Source: Phreatobacter sp.
GTDB taxonomy: Bacteria; Pseudomonadota; Alphaproteobacteria; Rhizobiales; Phreatobacteraceae
Direction of reading: 5' to 3'
Length of the DNA: 64,000 nucleotides
NCBI RefSeq assembly: GCF_030691135.1
Contig: NZ_JAUYFA010000005.1
Location: 18,587 to 82,586 of the forward strand
Position numbers and translations under genes: made by a program. Below, piece by piece: positions 9,896 to 18,895 of this stretch. The notes beneath the pieces are model-generated. The model had not been told where the DNA came from. It saw nothing but the letters and a program-made list of their open reading frames with translations, and made no database searches. The first letter of the stretch is position 1. Every line of letters starts with the position of its first letter.

Positions 9896-11137
9896 ATGCA
9901 CCCGCCCTCCCCCGCAACTCCGCCCGCCGGCAAGCTCGCGCGCGAGCTGACCCTCGCGCACGCTGTGCTCTACGGCCTCGGCATCACGATAGGCGCCGGC
10001 ATCTACGTGCTGGTCGGCCTCGCGGCCGGCCGCAGCGGCATGCATGCGCCCCTCGCCTTTGTGCTGGCGGCACTGGTGATGGGCTTTTCGGCTGCCACCT
10101 TCGCCGAACTCGGCACCCGCATGCCGGTCGCGGCCAGCGAGGCGGCCTATGTCGAGGAAGCCTTCCGGCGGCGACGCCTCGCACTGGCTGTCGGCTTGCT
10201 CAGTGTCGCGACCTCGGTGGTCTCGGCGGCCACGATCAGTTCCGGCGCCGCCGGTTATATCGCCGTCTTCCTGCCTCTCCCCGGGCCTGTCCTGATCGCC
10301 GGAGCGATCCTCGTCATGGGCGCCATCGCCATGCGCTCCACGGTGCAGTCGGTCAGCTTCGCCGGAGTGATGACCATCGTCGAGGTGGCGGGGCTCGCCG
10401 TCATCGTGGCTGCCGGTATGACGCACCCAGACGTCGTCACGCGGCTGCCTGAAATGACCGCCGATCTCGGCAGCGGCCTCGTCTGGGCCGGCATCAGTTC
10501 GACGGCGCTGCTCGCCGTCTTCGCCTTCATCGGGTTCGAGCATCTCGTCAACATTTCCGAGGAGATGAAGGACCAGCGGCGGACCCTGCCGCGCGCCCTG
10601 TTCGCGACGCTGGGCCTGAGCGCGGTTCTCTATGCGCTGGTCGTCTGGATCGCGGTCGTCGCCGTGCCGCCGCAGGAACTGGCGGCCTCGGGCGCGCCGC
10701 TGGCGCTCGTCTTCGAGCGGCTGACCGGCTGGCCCTTCGCCGTCATGAGCGCGGTGGCGGTTGCGGCGACCCTCAACGGGGTGATCGTCAACATGATCAT
10801 CATTGCCCGCGTCTTTTACGGGCTCGCCGACCGCGGACAATTGCCCGCGGCTCTCGCGCGCGTCCACCCCCGCAGCCAAGCCCCGGTGATGGCGACGGCG
10901 GTCGGTGTCGCCCTTATCCTGGTCCTGGCCCTCGCCATTCCGCTCGCCGGGCTCGCGGATCTCGCCTCCAAGGGCACGATCCTGATCTTCGTCATCGTCA
11001 ATGTCGCGCTCGTCCGCATCAAGCTGCGCGAGGAGCGACCGCCGGAAGGCGTCTTCGTCTGCCCAATCTGGGTTCCGGTCTGCGGCGTCCTCGCCAATCT
11101 CGGTCTGCTCGCCGCCGATTTCGCCGCACGATCGTGA
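9896..11137 (+). CDS. APC family amino acid permease
   Basis: About 12 hydrophobic segments; LARELTLAHAVLYGLGITIGAGIYVLVG motif; ATG at 9896. Confidence 0.88.
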   Translation: MHPPSPATPPAGKLARELTLAHAVLYGLGITIGAGIYVLVGLAAGRSGMHAPLAFVLAALVMGFSAATFAELGTRMPVAASEAAYVEEAFRRRRLALAVGLLSVATSVVSAATISSGAAGYIAVFLPLPGPVLIAGAILVMGAIAMRSTVQSVSFAGVMTIVEVAGLAVIVAAGMTHPDVVTRLPEMTADLGSGLVWAGISSTALLAVFAFIGFEHLVNISEEMKDQRRTLPRALFATLGLSAVLYALVVWIAVVAVPPQELAASGAPLALVFERLTGWPFAVMSAVAVAATLNGVIVNMIIIARVFYGLADRGQLPAALARVHPRSQAPVMATAVGVALILVLALAIPLAGLADLASKGTILIFVIVNVALVRIKLREERPPEGVFVCPIWVPVCGVLANLGLLAADFAARS

Positions 11138-11149
11138 CGAGGATCCGTC

Positions 11150-12424
11150 TCAGCCGAGGACGTGGCGTCCGCCGTCGACGGGGATGACCGTGCCGGTGAT
11201 GCGGCGCGCCGCATCGCTGACGAGGAAGCGGGCGAGCGCGCCGACATCGGCGATGTCGGCCAGGTGGCGCTGCGGCGCGACGGCCGCCTCGCGCGCCATC
11301 AGTTCGTCGAAGCGGTCGATGCCGCTGGCTGCGCGGGTGCGGATCGGGCCCGGCGAGATCGCGTGGACACGAATGTCATGCGGACCGAGTTCGGCCGCGA
11401 GATAGCGGACGCTGCTCTCCAGCGCAGCCTTGACCGGTCCCATCAGATTGTAGTGCTCGACCACCCGCGACGACCCGTAGAAGGTCACGGTCAGGAGGGT
11501 GCCTCCCTCGCTCATCAGCGGCTCGGCGAGACGCGCCATGCGCAGAAAGGAATGGCAGGAAACGTCCATCGCGGTGGCGAAACCTGCGGCCGACGTATCG
11601 GTCAGCCGACCGTGAAGGTCCTCGCGCGGTGCATAGGCGATGGAATGGAGCACGAAGTCGAGGCGCCCCCATGCCTTCGCCACAGACGCGAAGGTCTCTT
11701 CCAGCTGGCCCGGCTCGCGCACGTCGCAGGGCAGGACGAGGCTGCACCCCAGTTGCTCGGCAAGGGGGCGCACATGCGGCTGCGCCTTGTCGTTCAGATA
11801 GGTGACGGCGAGCTCGGCGCCGGCCTGGCGCATGGCGCGGGCGCAGCCATAGGCGATCGACTGATCGTTGGCGATGCCGATGACGAGGCCCCGCTTGCCA
11901 GTGAGGTCCTGCGGGTCGGGACCGCCGTCATGGAGCGCGACGCTCGGCAGGGCGACGCGTGGCCGGACGACCTTTTCCGTCGGGGCCTTCACATGAGCGC
12001 GGCCCTCGACGACGGTCTCTCCGAACTGATTGGTCAACTGGCAGTCGAAGACGGCGACGACCTTGTCGGCGTGCTTCTCGACGAGCGTGACGCGTGCCGT
12101 CACCGCGTCGCCGAGCTTCACCGGACGCCGAAACTTCAGCTCCTGGCCGAGATAGATCGTGCCGGGGCCGGGCAGCACGGTGCCGAGAACGGCGGACACC
12201 AGGGCGCCGCCCCACATGCCGTGGGCGATGACCTCATGGAACATGTCGGTCTCGGCATAGGCCGGGTCGAGATGCGCCGGGTTCACATCCCCCGAGACGA
12301 TGGCGAAAAGCGCGATATCACGCTGGGTCAGCACGCGCGACAGGCTGGCGGCGTCGCCGATTTCCAGTTCGTCGAAGGTGCGGTTTTCGATGAGGGCATG
12401 ATCGGATACGGGCGGCATGGTCAT
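11150..12424 (-). CDS. Fusion protein: N-terminal MaoC-like (R)-enoyl-CoA hydratase domain plus C-terminal FabI-like enoyl reductase (SDR) domain
   Basis: N-term hot-dog FAIVSGDVNPAHLDPAYAETDMFHEVIAHGMWGGAL; C-term GKRGLVIGIANDQSIAYGCARAMRQAGAELAVTY and YNLMGPVKAALESSVRYLAAELG (Y-x6-K); single uninterrupted ORF. Confidence 0.88.
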   Translation of the reverse strand: MTMPPVSDHALIENRTFDELEIGDAASLSRVLTQRDIALFAIVSGDVNPAHLDPAYAETDMFHEVIAHGMWGGALVSAVLGTVLPGPGTIYLGQELKFRRPVKLGDAVTARVTLVEKHADKVVAVFDCQLTNQFGETVVEGRAHVKAPTEKVVRPRVALPSVALHDGGPDPQDLTGKRGLVIGIANDQSIAYGCARAMRQAGAELAVTYLNDKAQPHVRPLAEQLGCSLVLPCDVREPGQLEETFASVAKAWGRLDFVLHSIAYAPREDLHGRLTDTSAAGFATAMDVSCHSFLRMARLAEPLMSEGGTLLTVTFYGSSRVVEHYNLMGPVKAALESSVRYLAAELGPHDIRVHAISPGPIRTRAASGIDRFDELMAREAAVAPQRHLADIADVGALARFLVSDAARRITGTVIPVDGGRHVLG

Positions 12425-12428
12425 GTTT

Positions 12429-14219
12429 TCAGCGGCCGAAGACATAGGTACCGGGAGCCGGCATCAGGGCTGGGTAGCCCTTGTCGGGCGCGCCGATGGC
12501 CGGCGGCGCGACGAGCGTCTCAGACCCGCGCTCGGCGAGCCAGCCGAACCATTCCGGCCACCAGGAGCCGGCACGCGGTTCATGGTGCGCAATCCAGGCA
12601 TCCGGACTGACATAGGGCTCGCCGGGACGGCGCGTGGCGATGCGGTGCCGGCGGTTCCTGTGGCCCGGCTCCGAGACGATGCCGGCATTGTGGCCCCCGC
12701 TGGTCAGGACGAAGGTCGTCTCGGCATCGGTGAACAGCTGGATCTTGTACACCGAGCGCCAGGGCGCGATGTGATCGGTTTCGGTCCCGACGACGAAGAG
12801 CGGACAGCGGATGTCCTTAAGCGCCACGGTGGCGCCATCGACGGCGAAGCGGCCGGCGGTGAGGCGGTTCTCGAGGAAGAGGCCGCGCAGATATTCCGAG
12901 TGCATGCGATAGGGCAGGCGCGTCTGATCGGCATTCCAGGCGGTGAGATCGGATTCCAGCGCCTGTTCGCCCAGCCAGTAGGCCTTGATGGCCTGTGCCC
13001 AGACGAGGTCGTCGGAGCGCAGGGAGCGGAAGGCCGCTCCCATCTGGTCGGTCTGGAGCACGCCCTGCCCCCACATCAGGTCCTCGAGCGCGGTCACCTG
13101 GCTCTCGTCGATGAACATCATGAGCTCGCCGGCCTCGCTGAAATCCACCTGAGCGGCGAGAAGGGTGACGCTGGCGAAGGGCGACTTGCCCTCGCGGGCA
13201 GCGACGGCCGCAGCGATGGCGAGCATGGTCCCGCCGAGACAATAGCCGCAGGCATGCACGGGCGTGTCTGGCACGATGGCTTCGACGACCTGCAGCGCCT
13301 CGAGAAGGCCGCGGCGGCGATAGTCGTCGAAGACGTTGTCGCGGTCCTCGGCCGTCGGGTTCTTCCACGACATGACGAAGACAGTGTGGCCCTGCTGCAC
13401 GAGATGGCGGATCAGCGACCGGTCGGGCGCGAGATCCAGGATGTAGTATTTCATGATCCAGGCCGGAACGATCAGGACGGGCTCGCGTCTGACCTCGGCG
13501 GTCGCAGGCGCATACTGGATCAGTTCCATCAACGCGTTGCGGTACACGACCGTGCCCGGCGTCGCGGCGGTGTCGATCCCCACGCGAATGGTTGCCGCGG
13601 CCGTCTCGCCCGAGGCGCTGCGCACAAGTTCATCCTTCAGTGCCTTCGCTCCGCGGACGAGGTTGGCGCCGTTCTCGACGCGGGTCTTGCGCAGGACCTC
13701 GGGGTTGGTGGCCGGCCAGTGGGCGGGCGATGCGATGGCCATGGCCTGGCGCATCATGAAGCCGACGCGGCGGGCATTGCCGGGCTGCATGCCGGGGACC
13801 GGCTCGGTGGACTTGGCGACGATCCGCTCGGCGGCGAGGAAGCCGTCGCGCCAGGCCCGGAAAGGCTGGTTCTGCCAACCGGGATCGACGAAGCGGTGAT
13901 CGACAGGGCTGGCCTCGTCCGGGCCGCCGGCGACGACCGGCTGGCTGAGATTCGCCAGCTCGCGTGCAGCCTCCAGCGCGATCTCGATCCGCCGGCCGGG
14001 AGCGATGGTCATGTGCCAGGCCCAGTCGAGCCAGGCCGAAGCCATCGAATAGGCCGAGACGCCCCCGGACGCATGTGCCGCGAGCGCCCGGAGCGACTGG
14101 TCGAACGTCGCAAGCGCCGACAGGGCGGGAGGTCCAGTGGAGGCAGCGGCCGGCGGCACCGTGGCCGAAGGCAAGGATGGCGGGATGGCCGGTGCGGTGC
14201 CGCTCGTGGTCTCGGTCAT
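12429..14219 (-). CDS. phaC: Poly(3-hydroxyalkanoate) synthase
   Basis: 596 aa; lipase-like box GYCLGG (G-x-C-x-G-G), WKNPTAEDRDNVFDDYRRRGLLEAL, C-term GGHNAGIVSEPG. Confidence 0.92.
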   Translation of the reverse strand: MTETTSGTAPAIPPSLPSATVPPAAASTGPPALSALATFDQSLRALAAHASGGVSAYSMASAWLDWAWHMTIAPGRRIEIALEAARELANLSQPVVAGGPDEASPVDHRFVDPGWQNQPFRAWRDGFLAAERIVAKSTEPVPGMQPGNARRVGFMMRQAMAIASPAHWPATNPEVLRKTRVENGANLVRGAKALKDELVRSASGETAAATIRVGIDTAATPGTVVYRNALMELIQYAPATAEVRREPVLIVPAWIMKYYILDLAPDRSLIRHLVQQGHTVFVMSWKNPTAEDRDNVFDDYRRRGLLEALQVVEAIVPDTPVHACGYCLGGTMLAIAAAVAAREGKSPFASVTLLAAQVDFSEAGELMMFIDESQVTALEDLMWGQGVLQTDQMGAAFRSLRSDDLVWAQAIKAYWLGEQALESDLTAWNADQTRLPYRMHSEYLRGLFLENRLTAGRFAVDGATVALKDIRCPLFVVGTETDHIAPWRSVYKIQLFTDAETTFVLTSGGHNAGIVSEPGHRNRRHRIATRRPGEPYVSPDAWIAHHEPRAGSWWPEWFGWLAERGSETLVAPPAIGAPDKGYPALMPAPGTYVFGR

Positions 14220-14440
14220 GGTCGGGTTTTCCTCGGGTTGTCCGCGGCACTAGACCCGCCATGTGACAAACACATCGCGACCTGGTGGTCCGAGCCGCCG
14301 ATCGGCGTCCCGGAGCCTTCGTGTTTGCGCCAGATCAATCATTTCAGGGACTTCGACCCCGCGAGAGGCGCTGGCGGCCCATCATCGCAACGTCATGGTC
14401 GCGGCAACATGCGAGGGCCGCGGAGCCCCAGTCAGCCGGT

Positions 14441-14728
14441 CTACCGGGCCCCCGGCGCCTTGTTGGGGCGGTCCATCAGATCGTCCCGGGGGCCGCCGGG
14501 CTGGCTTTCGACATAGTCGTCGCGACCGCCCTTGGCGACGATCTCCTCCCGGGCTGCCAACAGGTCGTGAAGGCGCCCTTCCTGCGTCGAGAGCATGTCC
14601 GCCAGACGCTCCTCCGTCGCGCTGCCGGCGGCGCTCGCAGCACGCTCGCTGATGTCCCTGAGGTCGGCGCGCAACCGCTCGATCATCTGGTCGATCTCGG
14701 CGAGGTGGTAGACTGAGGCGGAAGCCAT
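14441..14728 (-). CDS. Small coiled-coil-like hypothetical protein
   Basis: 95 aa; preceded by an EcfG-like promoter about 40 nt upstream. Confidence 0.55.
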   Translation of the reverse strand: MASASVYHLAEIDQMIERLRADLRDISERAASAAGSATEERLADMLSTQEGRLHDLLAAREEIVAKGGRDDYVESQPGGPRDDLMDRPNKAPGAR

Positions 14729-14766
14729 GCAGGGAGCTTTGGGTCGGAGTTGCGCTGACAGTCGGT

Positions 14767-14791
14767 AACCCGTAGGCCCGGATATGGTTCC
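14767..14791 (-). promoter_or_regulatory. Candidate EcfG (alphaproteobacterial general stress sigma) promoter
   Basis: Minus strand GGAAC-N16-GGTT (plus-strand AACC..GTTCC 14767-14791), about 40 nt upstream of the 14728 start. Confidence 0.55.
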
Positions 14792-14916
14792 AAAACGGAG
14801 CGGCAGGACAGGACGGCGCGTCGGCGATCAAGGGCGTAACTTATGGCTGCGTTCACCCGCTGCGGGACGGCGAGGCTAGCTTCGCGAGGCCGGCGCGGCG
14901 GTTCGATCGGGACACG

Positions 14917-15255
14917 CTATTGTTTGGCGGGACGGCCGGAAACAGCCTCCGGCGGTCCGGCCGTCCCGGCGAGAGCCGGTTCGGGTGCCGGGAGCTTGGC
15001 CGGACTGATTCCAGGCTTGCGGCCGCGCCGCTGCGGCTTGTCACTCACCGGGCGCAGGAGGAGTTGCGGCATGGCGAAGGTCCTGTCGCCCAACCGGCAG
15101 AGCGCATCGCCGTTGCCCTCGTAGCCGACGACCTGCATCGGCGCGCCGCCCGAGCGGACCTGGACCCAATCGCCGGCATCGTAACGGCGATCCCGCATCG
15201 CGGGGGCGATCAAGGTCTTCGGCGGCGGGTCGCGCGGTTTTTGATTCAAGCTCAT
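14917..15255 (-). CDS. Small DUF2158/YodC-like protein
   Basis: MSLNQKPRDPP..; GDWVQVRSGGAPMQVVGYEGNGDALCRLGD resembles DUF2158. Confidence 0.6.
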   Translation of the reverse strand: MSLNQKPRDPPPKTLIAPAMRDRRYDAGDWVQVRSGGAPMQVVGYEGNGDALCRLGDRTFAMPQLLLRPVSDKPQRRGRKPGISPAKLPAPEPALAGTAGPPEAVSGRPAKQ

Positions 15256-15474
15256 GGAAAGACGTCTGCCCTTCATCCGTGCCGGCTGAACTCACCCCGG
15301 AAGGTCCGGAACCCGGGGGCGTCGGAACCGCGTGGGGACCGCCGCCCGCCCCCTCCGTGACCCCGACGCGCCGCGTCGGCGCAATGTCTTGAAACGTCTC
15401 GCGGCAATCTCGTGGATGGCATCGGGCGCATCGGCCGTCACGAACCCCCCGGTTTCGCGGCAGCGTGCCTGGAC

Positions 15475-15499
15475 AACTGTTCGGGCCCGTGGACGTTCC
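15475..15499 (-). promoter_or_regulatory. Weaker EcfG-like promoter candidate
   Basis: Minus strand GGAAC-N16-AGTT; about 220 nt upstream of the DUF2158-like gene. Confidence 0.3.
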
Positions 15500-15601
15500 T
15501 AAACGCGATTCTCGCGTGCGACGGGGCGGCGGAGGCCCCGGTGCCACCCTGACCCGGAGGATGTCTTTGCCCCCGTGTCAGGATCGTCGGTCGCGGGGAT
15601 G

Positions 15602-16150
15602 TCAGGACGCGCGGCCCTGCCAGCCTTCGCTCCGCCAGGTCTGCGAACGCTCGTTGACGTCATAGGCGCCCTCGTCGAGCAACTGGCGGATCCGGGCGGG
15701 ATCGCCATTGCGAACGCGGACCGTCACGACGGTGCCGCCGCGGCGCAGGCCCTCGGCATAGCCATGCGCGTCGTCCTCGGACAGGCCGGAGCCCACGAGT
15801 GCACCGACGAGGCCGCCGGCAACGCCACCGGCGCCGGCACCGACGAGCGTCGCGGCGAGCCAGCCGGCTGCGACCACCGGGCCGAGGCCCGGAATGGCGA
15901 GGAGCCCCATGCCGGCGAGCAGACCTGCGGCACCACCTGCGACGGCGCCCATGGTGGCACCGGTGCCGGCACCAGTGCCTTCATCGGCCGCCTCGTTGTG
16001 TGAATAGTTCCGGTAGGACGACCGCTCCATCGTCGTGTCGTTCGACATGACGGACACATCGCGATCGGCGATGCCCTCTCGCCTCACCCGATCGATGGCG
16101 TTGGAGGCGGCGGCATAGGTGTCGAAGATTGCCGTGACTGATTGATCCAT
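15602..16150 (-). CDS. General stress protein, YflT-like domain with glycine-zipper membrane segment
   Basis: 182 aa; N-term VTAIFDTYAAASNAIDRVRREGIADRDVSVMS; Gly/Ala-rich hydrophobic centre. Confidence 0.75.
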   Translation of the reverse strand: MDQSVTAIFDTYAAASNAIDRVRREGIADRDVSVMSNDTTMERSSYRNYSHNEAADEGTGAGTGATMGAVAGGAAGLLAGMGLLAIPGLGPVVAAGWLAATLVGAGAGGVAGGLVGALVGSGLSEDDAHGYAEGLRRGGTVVTVRVRNGDPARIRQLLDEGAYDVNERSQTWRSEGWQGRAS

Positions 16151-16168
16151 GAGTTTCTTCCTTGCTGT

Positions 16169-16546
16169 TCAGTGCGCCTGGATGTTGCCGCGGTAGTCGA
16201 TGCCGATCTCGACGGCCCGGCCCTGCCACTGGCCGCGGCCGCGCCAGATCCCGTTGGCGTCCTTGGCCAGCCCGGTCATGGCGGTGATCCCGGCTTCGAG
16301 GAAGCGCTCGCTCGCCTGGCCTTCGGTGAAGCTGTTGGCGCCGTTCTCGAGGGGTGAGGCGTTGACGGTGCGCGCCGTGGTGGTGGCCGCCGGTGCCGTC
16401 GGGGCGGTGGTGCGGGGAGCCGTGGTCGGCGCAGTGCCGGAGGGGGGCGCCGTCGGCGTGGTTCCTGCGGGCGGGTTCGTCGTCTGGGCCAGCGCGCCGG
16501 TACTCACCAGCGCCAGGACGGCCACTGCGGATAGGATCGTCTTCAT
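16169..16546 (-). CDS. Secreted hypothetical protein, Thr/Pro-rich linker
   Basis: Signal peptide MKTILSAVAVLALVSTGALAQ; T/P-rich segment; conserved-looking C-terminal domain. Confidence 0.65.
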   Translation of the reverse strand: MKTILSAVAVLALVSTGALAQTTNPPAGTTPTAPPSGTAPTTAPRTTAPTAPAATTTARTVNASPLENGANSFTEGQASERFLEAGITAMTGLAKDANGIWRGRGQWQGRAVEIGIDYRGNIQAH

Positions 16547-16576
16547 GTGTCATGCCTCCGTTGACAGTGAGGGCTC

Positions 16577-16602
16577 AACGGAGAGGGCTTGGGACAGGTT
16601 CC
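16577..16602 (-). promoter_or_regulatory. Candidate EcfG general stress sigma factor promoter
   Basis: Minus strand GGAAC-N17-CGTT, exact match to the canonical consensus, about 30 nt upstream of the 16546 start. Confidence 0.7.
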
Positions 16603-16751
16603 TAACCGCGGGGCCGGCTGAGGACGGGTCGACGACCGACAGGCGGCGGCGAGGCGAACGCCTTGGCCGGGCCTTGCGGCGGGCGCCGCCGGATGCTGCT
16701 CTCCCGTCGTTCCGAACCGCGACCCGACGCGCGATGCCCGAGGAGAGGCCC

Positions 16752-17147
16752 ATGGCGAAGATGATCCACACGATGATCCGTGTGCTCGACGAGGCGCGAT
16801 CCCTCGCCTTCTACCGGACGGCTTTCGGGCTTGAAGTGGCAGAAAGGCTCGACTTCGAGACCTTCACGCTGGTCTATCTCGCCAATCGCGAGACCGGGTT
16901 CGAGCTCGAACTCACTATCAACAAGGGCCGGACCGAGCCCTATCAGCGCGGCGACGGCTACGGTCATCTCGCCGTTTCGGTCGACGATTTGGATGGGGAA
17001 CACATGCGGCTGACCGCCGCCGGCCTGGCGCCACGCAAGCTCGTCGACTTCGCCCCCGGCGGACAGGTGCTGGCCCGCTTCTTCTTCATCGCCGATCCCG
17101 ACGGCTATGAGATCGAGGTGCTGCAGAGGTCCGGCCGCTATCTGTGA
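16752..17147 (+). CDS. gloA: Lactoylglutathione lyase (glyoxalase I)
   Basis: MIHTMIRVLDEARSLAFYRTAFGLEVAERLDFETFTLVYLANRETGFELELT; GYGHLAVSVDDL; DPDGYEIEVLQR. Confidence 0.9.
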   Translation: MAKMIHTMIRVLDEARSLAFYRTAFGLEVAERLDFETFTLVYLANRETGFELELTINKGRTEPYQRGDGYGHLAVSVDDLDGEHMRLTAAGLAPRKLVDFAPGGQVLARFFFIADPDGYEIEVLQRSGRYL

Positions 17148-17425
17148 CGCCGCCGAGTTGATAGAGAAGTTGACATCAGCCATAAGCCAGATGCGTCGCA
17201 GGTCACGGAATCGGTCGATCGGCGTTCTGGTTGGAGGAGCCACTTTCAACGGCAATTCTGAACGCTACGCCTTAGTTGGCGCCAATGCCTCTGCATCCGA
17301 CGGCCGGGAAGCCCTTAAGATCGCGGAGGGTCTGGTGGGATTGGTGCCGCGATCCCACGCAGGCAATTGAACCGTGACCTTGACGCCCGCATTCCCGAAG
17401 CGAACGACCAACAGCGAAGCTTCTC

Positions 17426-18838
17426 ATGTCAACGCCTGATCCCAACGCATTGGTCGGTCTTGATGGAAAGACGGCGATGGCTATCGCCTCGATCGTCGCA
17501 GATATCGTCCTCGTGGTCGACAGCGACGGTATCGTTCGCGACCTGCAGACCAGTACCGACACGGCGATCGCCGGCGACGCGCGGACCTGGATGGGGCAGC
17601 CGTGGATCGACACGATCGCCCCGGACAGCCGGCAAAAGGCCGCCGCCCTGCTGAGCGAGGCCACCAGGGGAGCCGCCTCGGCGCTGCGCGAGATCAATCA
17701 CAAGGGTGCGGACCCGCAGGCGACCATTCCCATCCGCTACTCCGCCGCCAAGGGAAAATCCCCGGGCAACGTCGTGATCGTCGGCCGCGACCTCAGCGCC
17801 CTGTCCGGTCTGCAGCAGCAGCTGGTCAAGGCACAGCAGGCAATGGAACGCGACTACGTCAGGTTGCGGGCCGCGGAGACGCGCTACCGTGCCCTGTTCC
17901 AGATGACGAGCGAGCCCATCCTGATCGCCGAGATCACCTCGCGAAAGGTGGTCGAGGCCAATCCTGCGGCGCTCGAAGCCCTCGCGCCCTCCTCCGGGCG
18001 CCTCATCGGACGCGCGCTCGGCCAGTTGTTCGACGACAAGGGCGCAAGCGACATTGAGGCGCTGCTGTCGCGGTCGGCAGGCGGGCAGACCTCCGTCACC
18101 GTGCGCGTCGCCAGCGCCGCCAACGGGCGCCATTTCGACGCGACCGCATCGCTGTTCCGCAACGATGGCACGACCCTCGTCCTGGTGCGCCTGATCGCGC
18201 TCGAAGAGGCCGGCAGCAAGGCACAGTCTTCCGGTTCGACGCGCTATCTCGACCTGATCGAGAAACTGCCCGACGGTTTCGTCGTCACCGACCTGGAAGG
18301 CAATGTCGTGGAGGCCAATCCGGCCTTCCTCGAAGTCGTCCAGCTCGCCACGATCGACCAGGCCCGCGGCCACCAGCTGGGCGAGTGGCTCGGGCGGATG
18401 GGGATCGACTTTCCGACCCTGACCTCGACGCTGCGCGACTTCGGGTCGGTGCGCAACTTCTCGACCATCATACGCGGCGCCTTCGGTGTCACCGAGACGG
18501 TGGAAGTCTCGGCGGTCCTGGTCGAAGCCTCGGATTTCCCCTGCTACGGCTTCGTCATTCGTTCCACGGCGAGGCCCGCACCCGCGGCGAGCGGCAAGAA
18601 CCAGCTGCTGCCGCGGTCGGTGGACCAGTTCACTGAACTCGTCGGGCGCGTCTCGCTGAAGGAACTCGTGCGCGAGACGACCGATATCATCGAGAGGCTG
18701 TGCATCGAGGCCGCGCTCGAAATGACCCACGACAACCGCGCCACAGCGGCGGAACTCCTCGGCCTGAGCCGCCAGAGTCTCTATCTCAAGATGCGTCGCT
18801 TCGGGATCATGGACGATCCGACTCTCGATTCCGATTGA
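17426..18838 (+). CDS. ppsR: PpsR/CrtJ-type transcriptional regulator (PAS domains plus Fis-type HTH)
   Basis: 470 aa; tandem PAS; C-term IIERLCIEAALEMTHDNRATAAELLGLSRQSLYLKMRRFGI typical of PpsR; only two Cys, one in the HTH helix. Confidence 0.88.
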   Translation: MSTPDPNALVGLDGKTAMAIASIVADIVLVVDSDGIVRDLQTSTDTAIAGDARTWMGQPWIDTIAPDSRQKAAALLSEATRGAASALREINHKGADPQATIPIRYSAAKGKSPGNVVIVGRDLSALSGLQQQLVKAQQAMERDYVRLRAAETRYRALFQMTSEPILIAEITSRKVVEANPAALEALAPSSGRLIGRALGQLFDDKGASDIEALLSRSAGGQTSVTVRVASAANGRHFDATASLFRNDGTTLVLVRLIALEEAGSKAQSSGSTRYLDLIEKLPDGFVVTDLEGNVVEANPAFLEVVQLATIDQARGHQLGEWLGRMGIDFPTLTSTLRDFGSVRNFSTIIRGAFGVTETVEVSAVLVEASDFPCYGFVIRSTARPAPAASGKNQLLPRSVDQFTELVGRVSLKELVRETTDIIERLCIEAALEMTHDNRATAAELLGLSRQSLYLKMRRFGIMDDPTLDSD

Positions 18839-18848
18839 CATTTTTTAA

Positions 18849-18889
18849 TGTAAAGAAAAATTGACACTTCGGCGAGGCGATCCTACGCT
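18849..18889 (+). promoter_or_regulatory. Candidate PpsR operator overlapping a sigma70-like promoter
   Basis: TGT-AAAGAAAAATTG-ACA (18849-18866) equals TGTN12ACA; TTGACA (18861-18866)-N17-TACGCT (18884-18889). Confidence 0.65.
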
Positions 18890-18895
18890 GCCGGA

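Noticed and set aside
8891-10879. 662-aa minus-strand ORF
   Set aside because: Antisense to both the GGDEF and APC permease genes, each of which has clear domain motifs.
12417-14516. 699-aa plus-strand ORF
   Set aside because: Antisense shadow of phaC.
15041-15547. 168-aa minus-strand ORF over the DUF2158-like gene
   Set aside because: R/P/G-rich, overlaps the better-supported DUF2158-like frame and crosses a non-coding-looking region.
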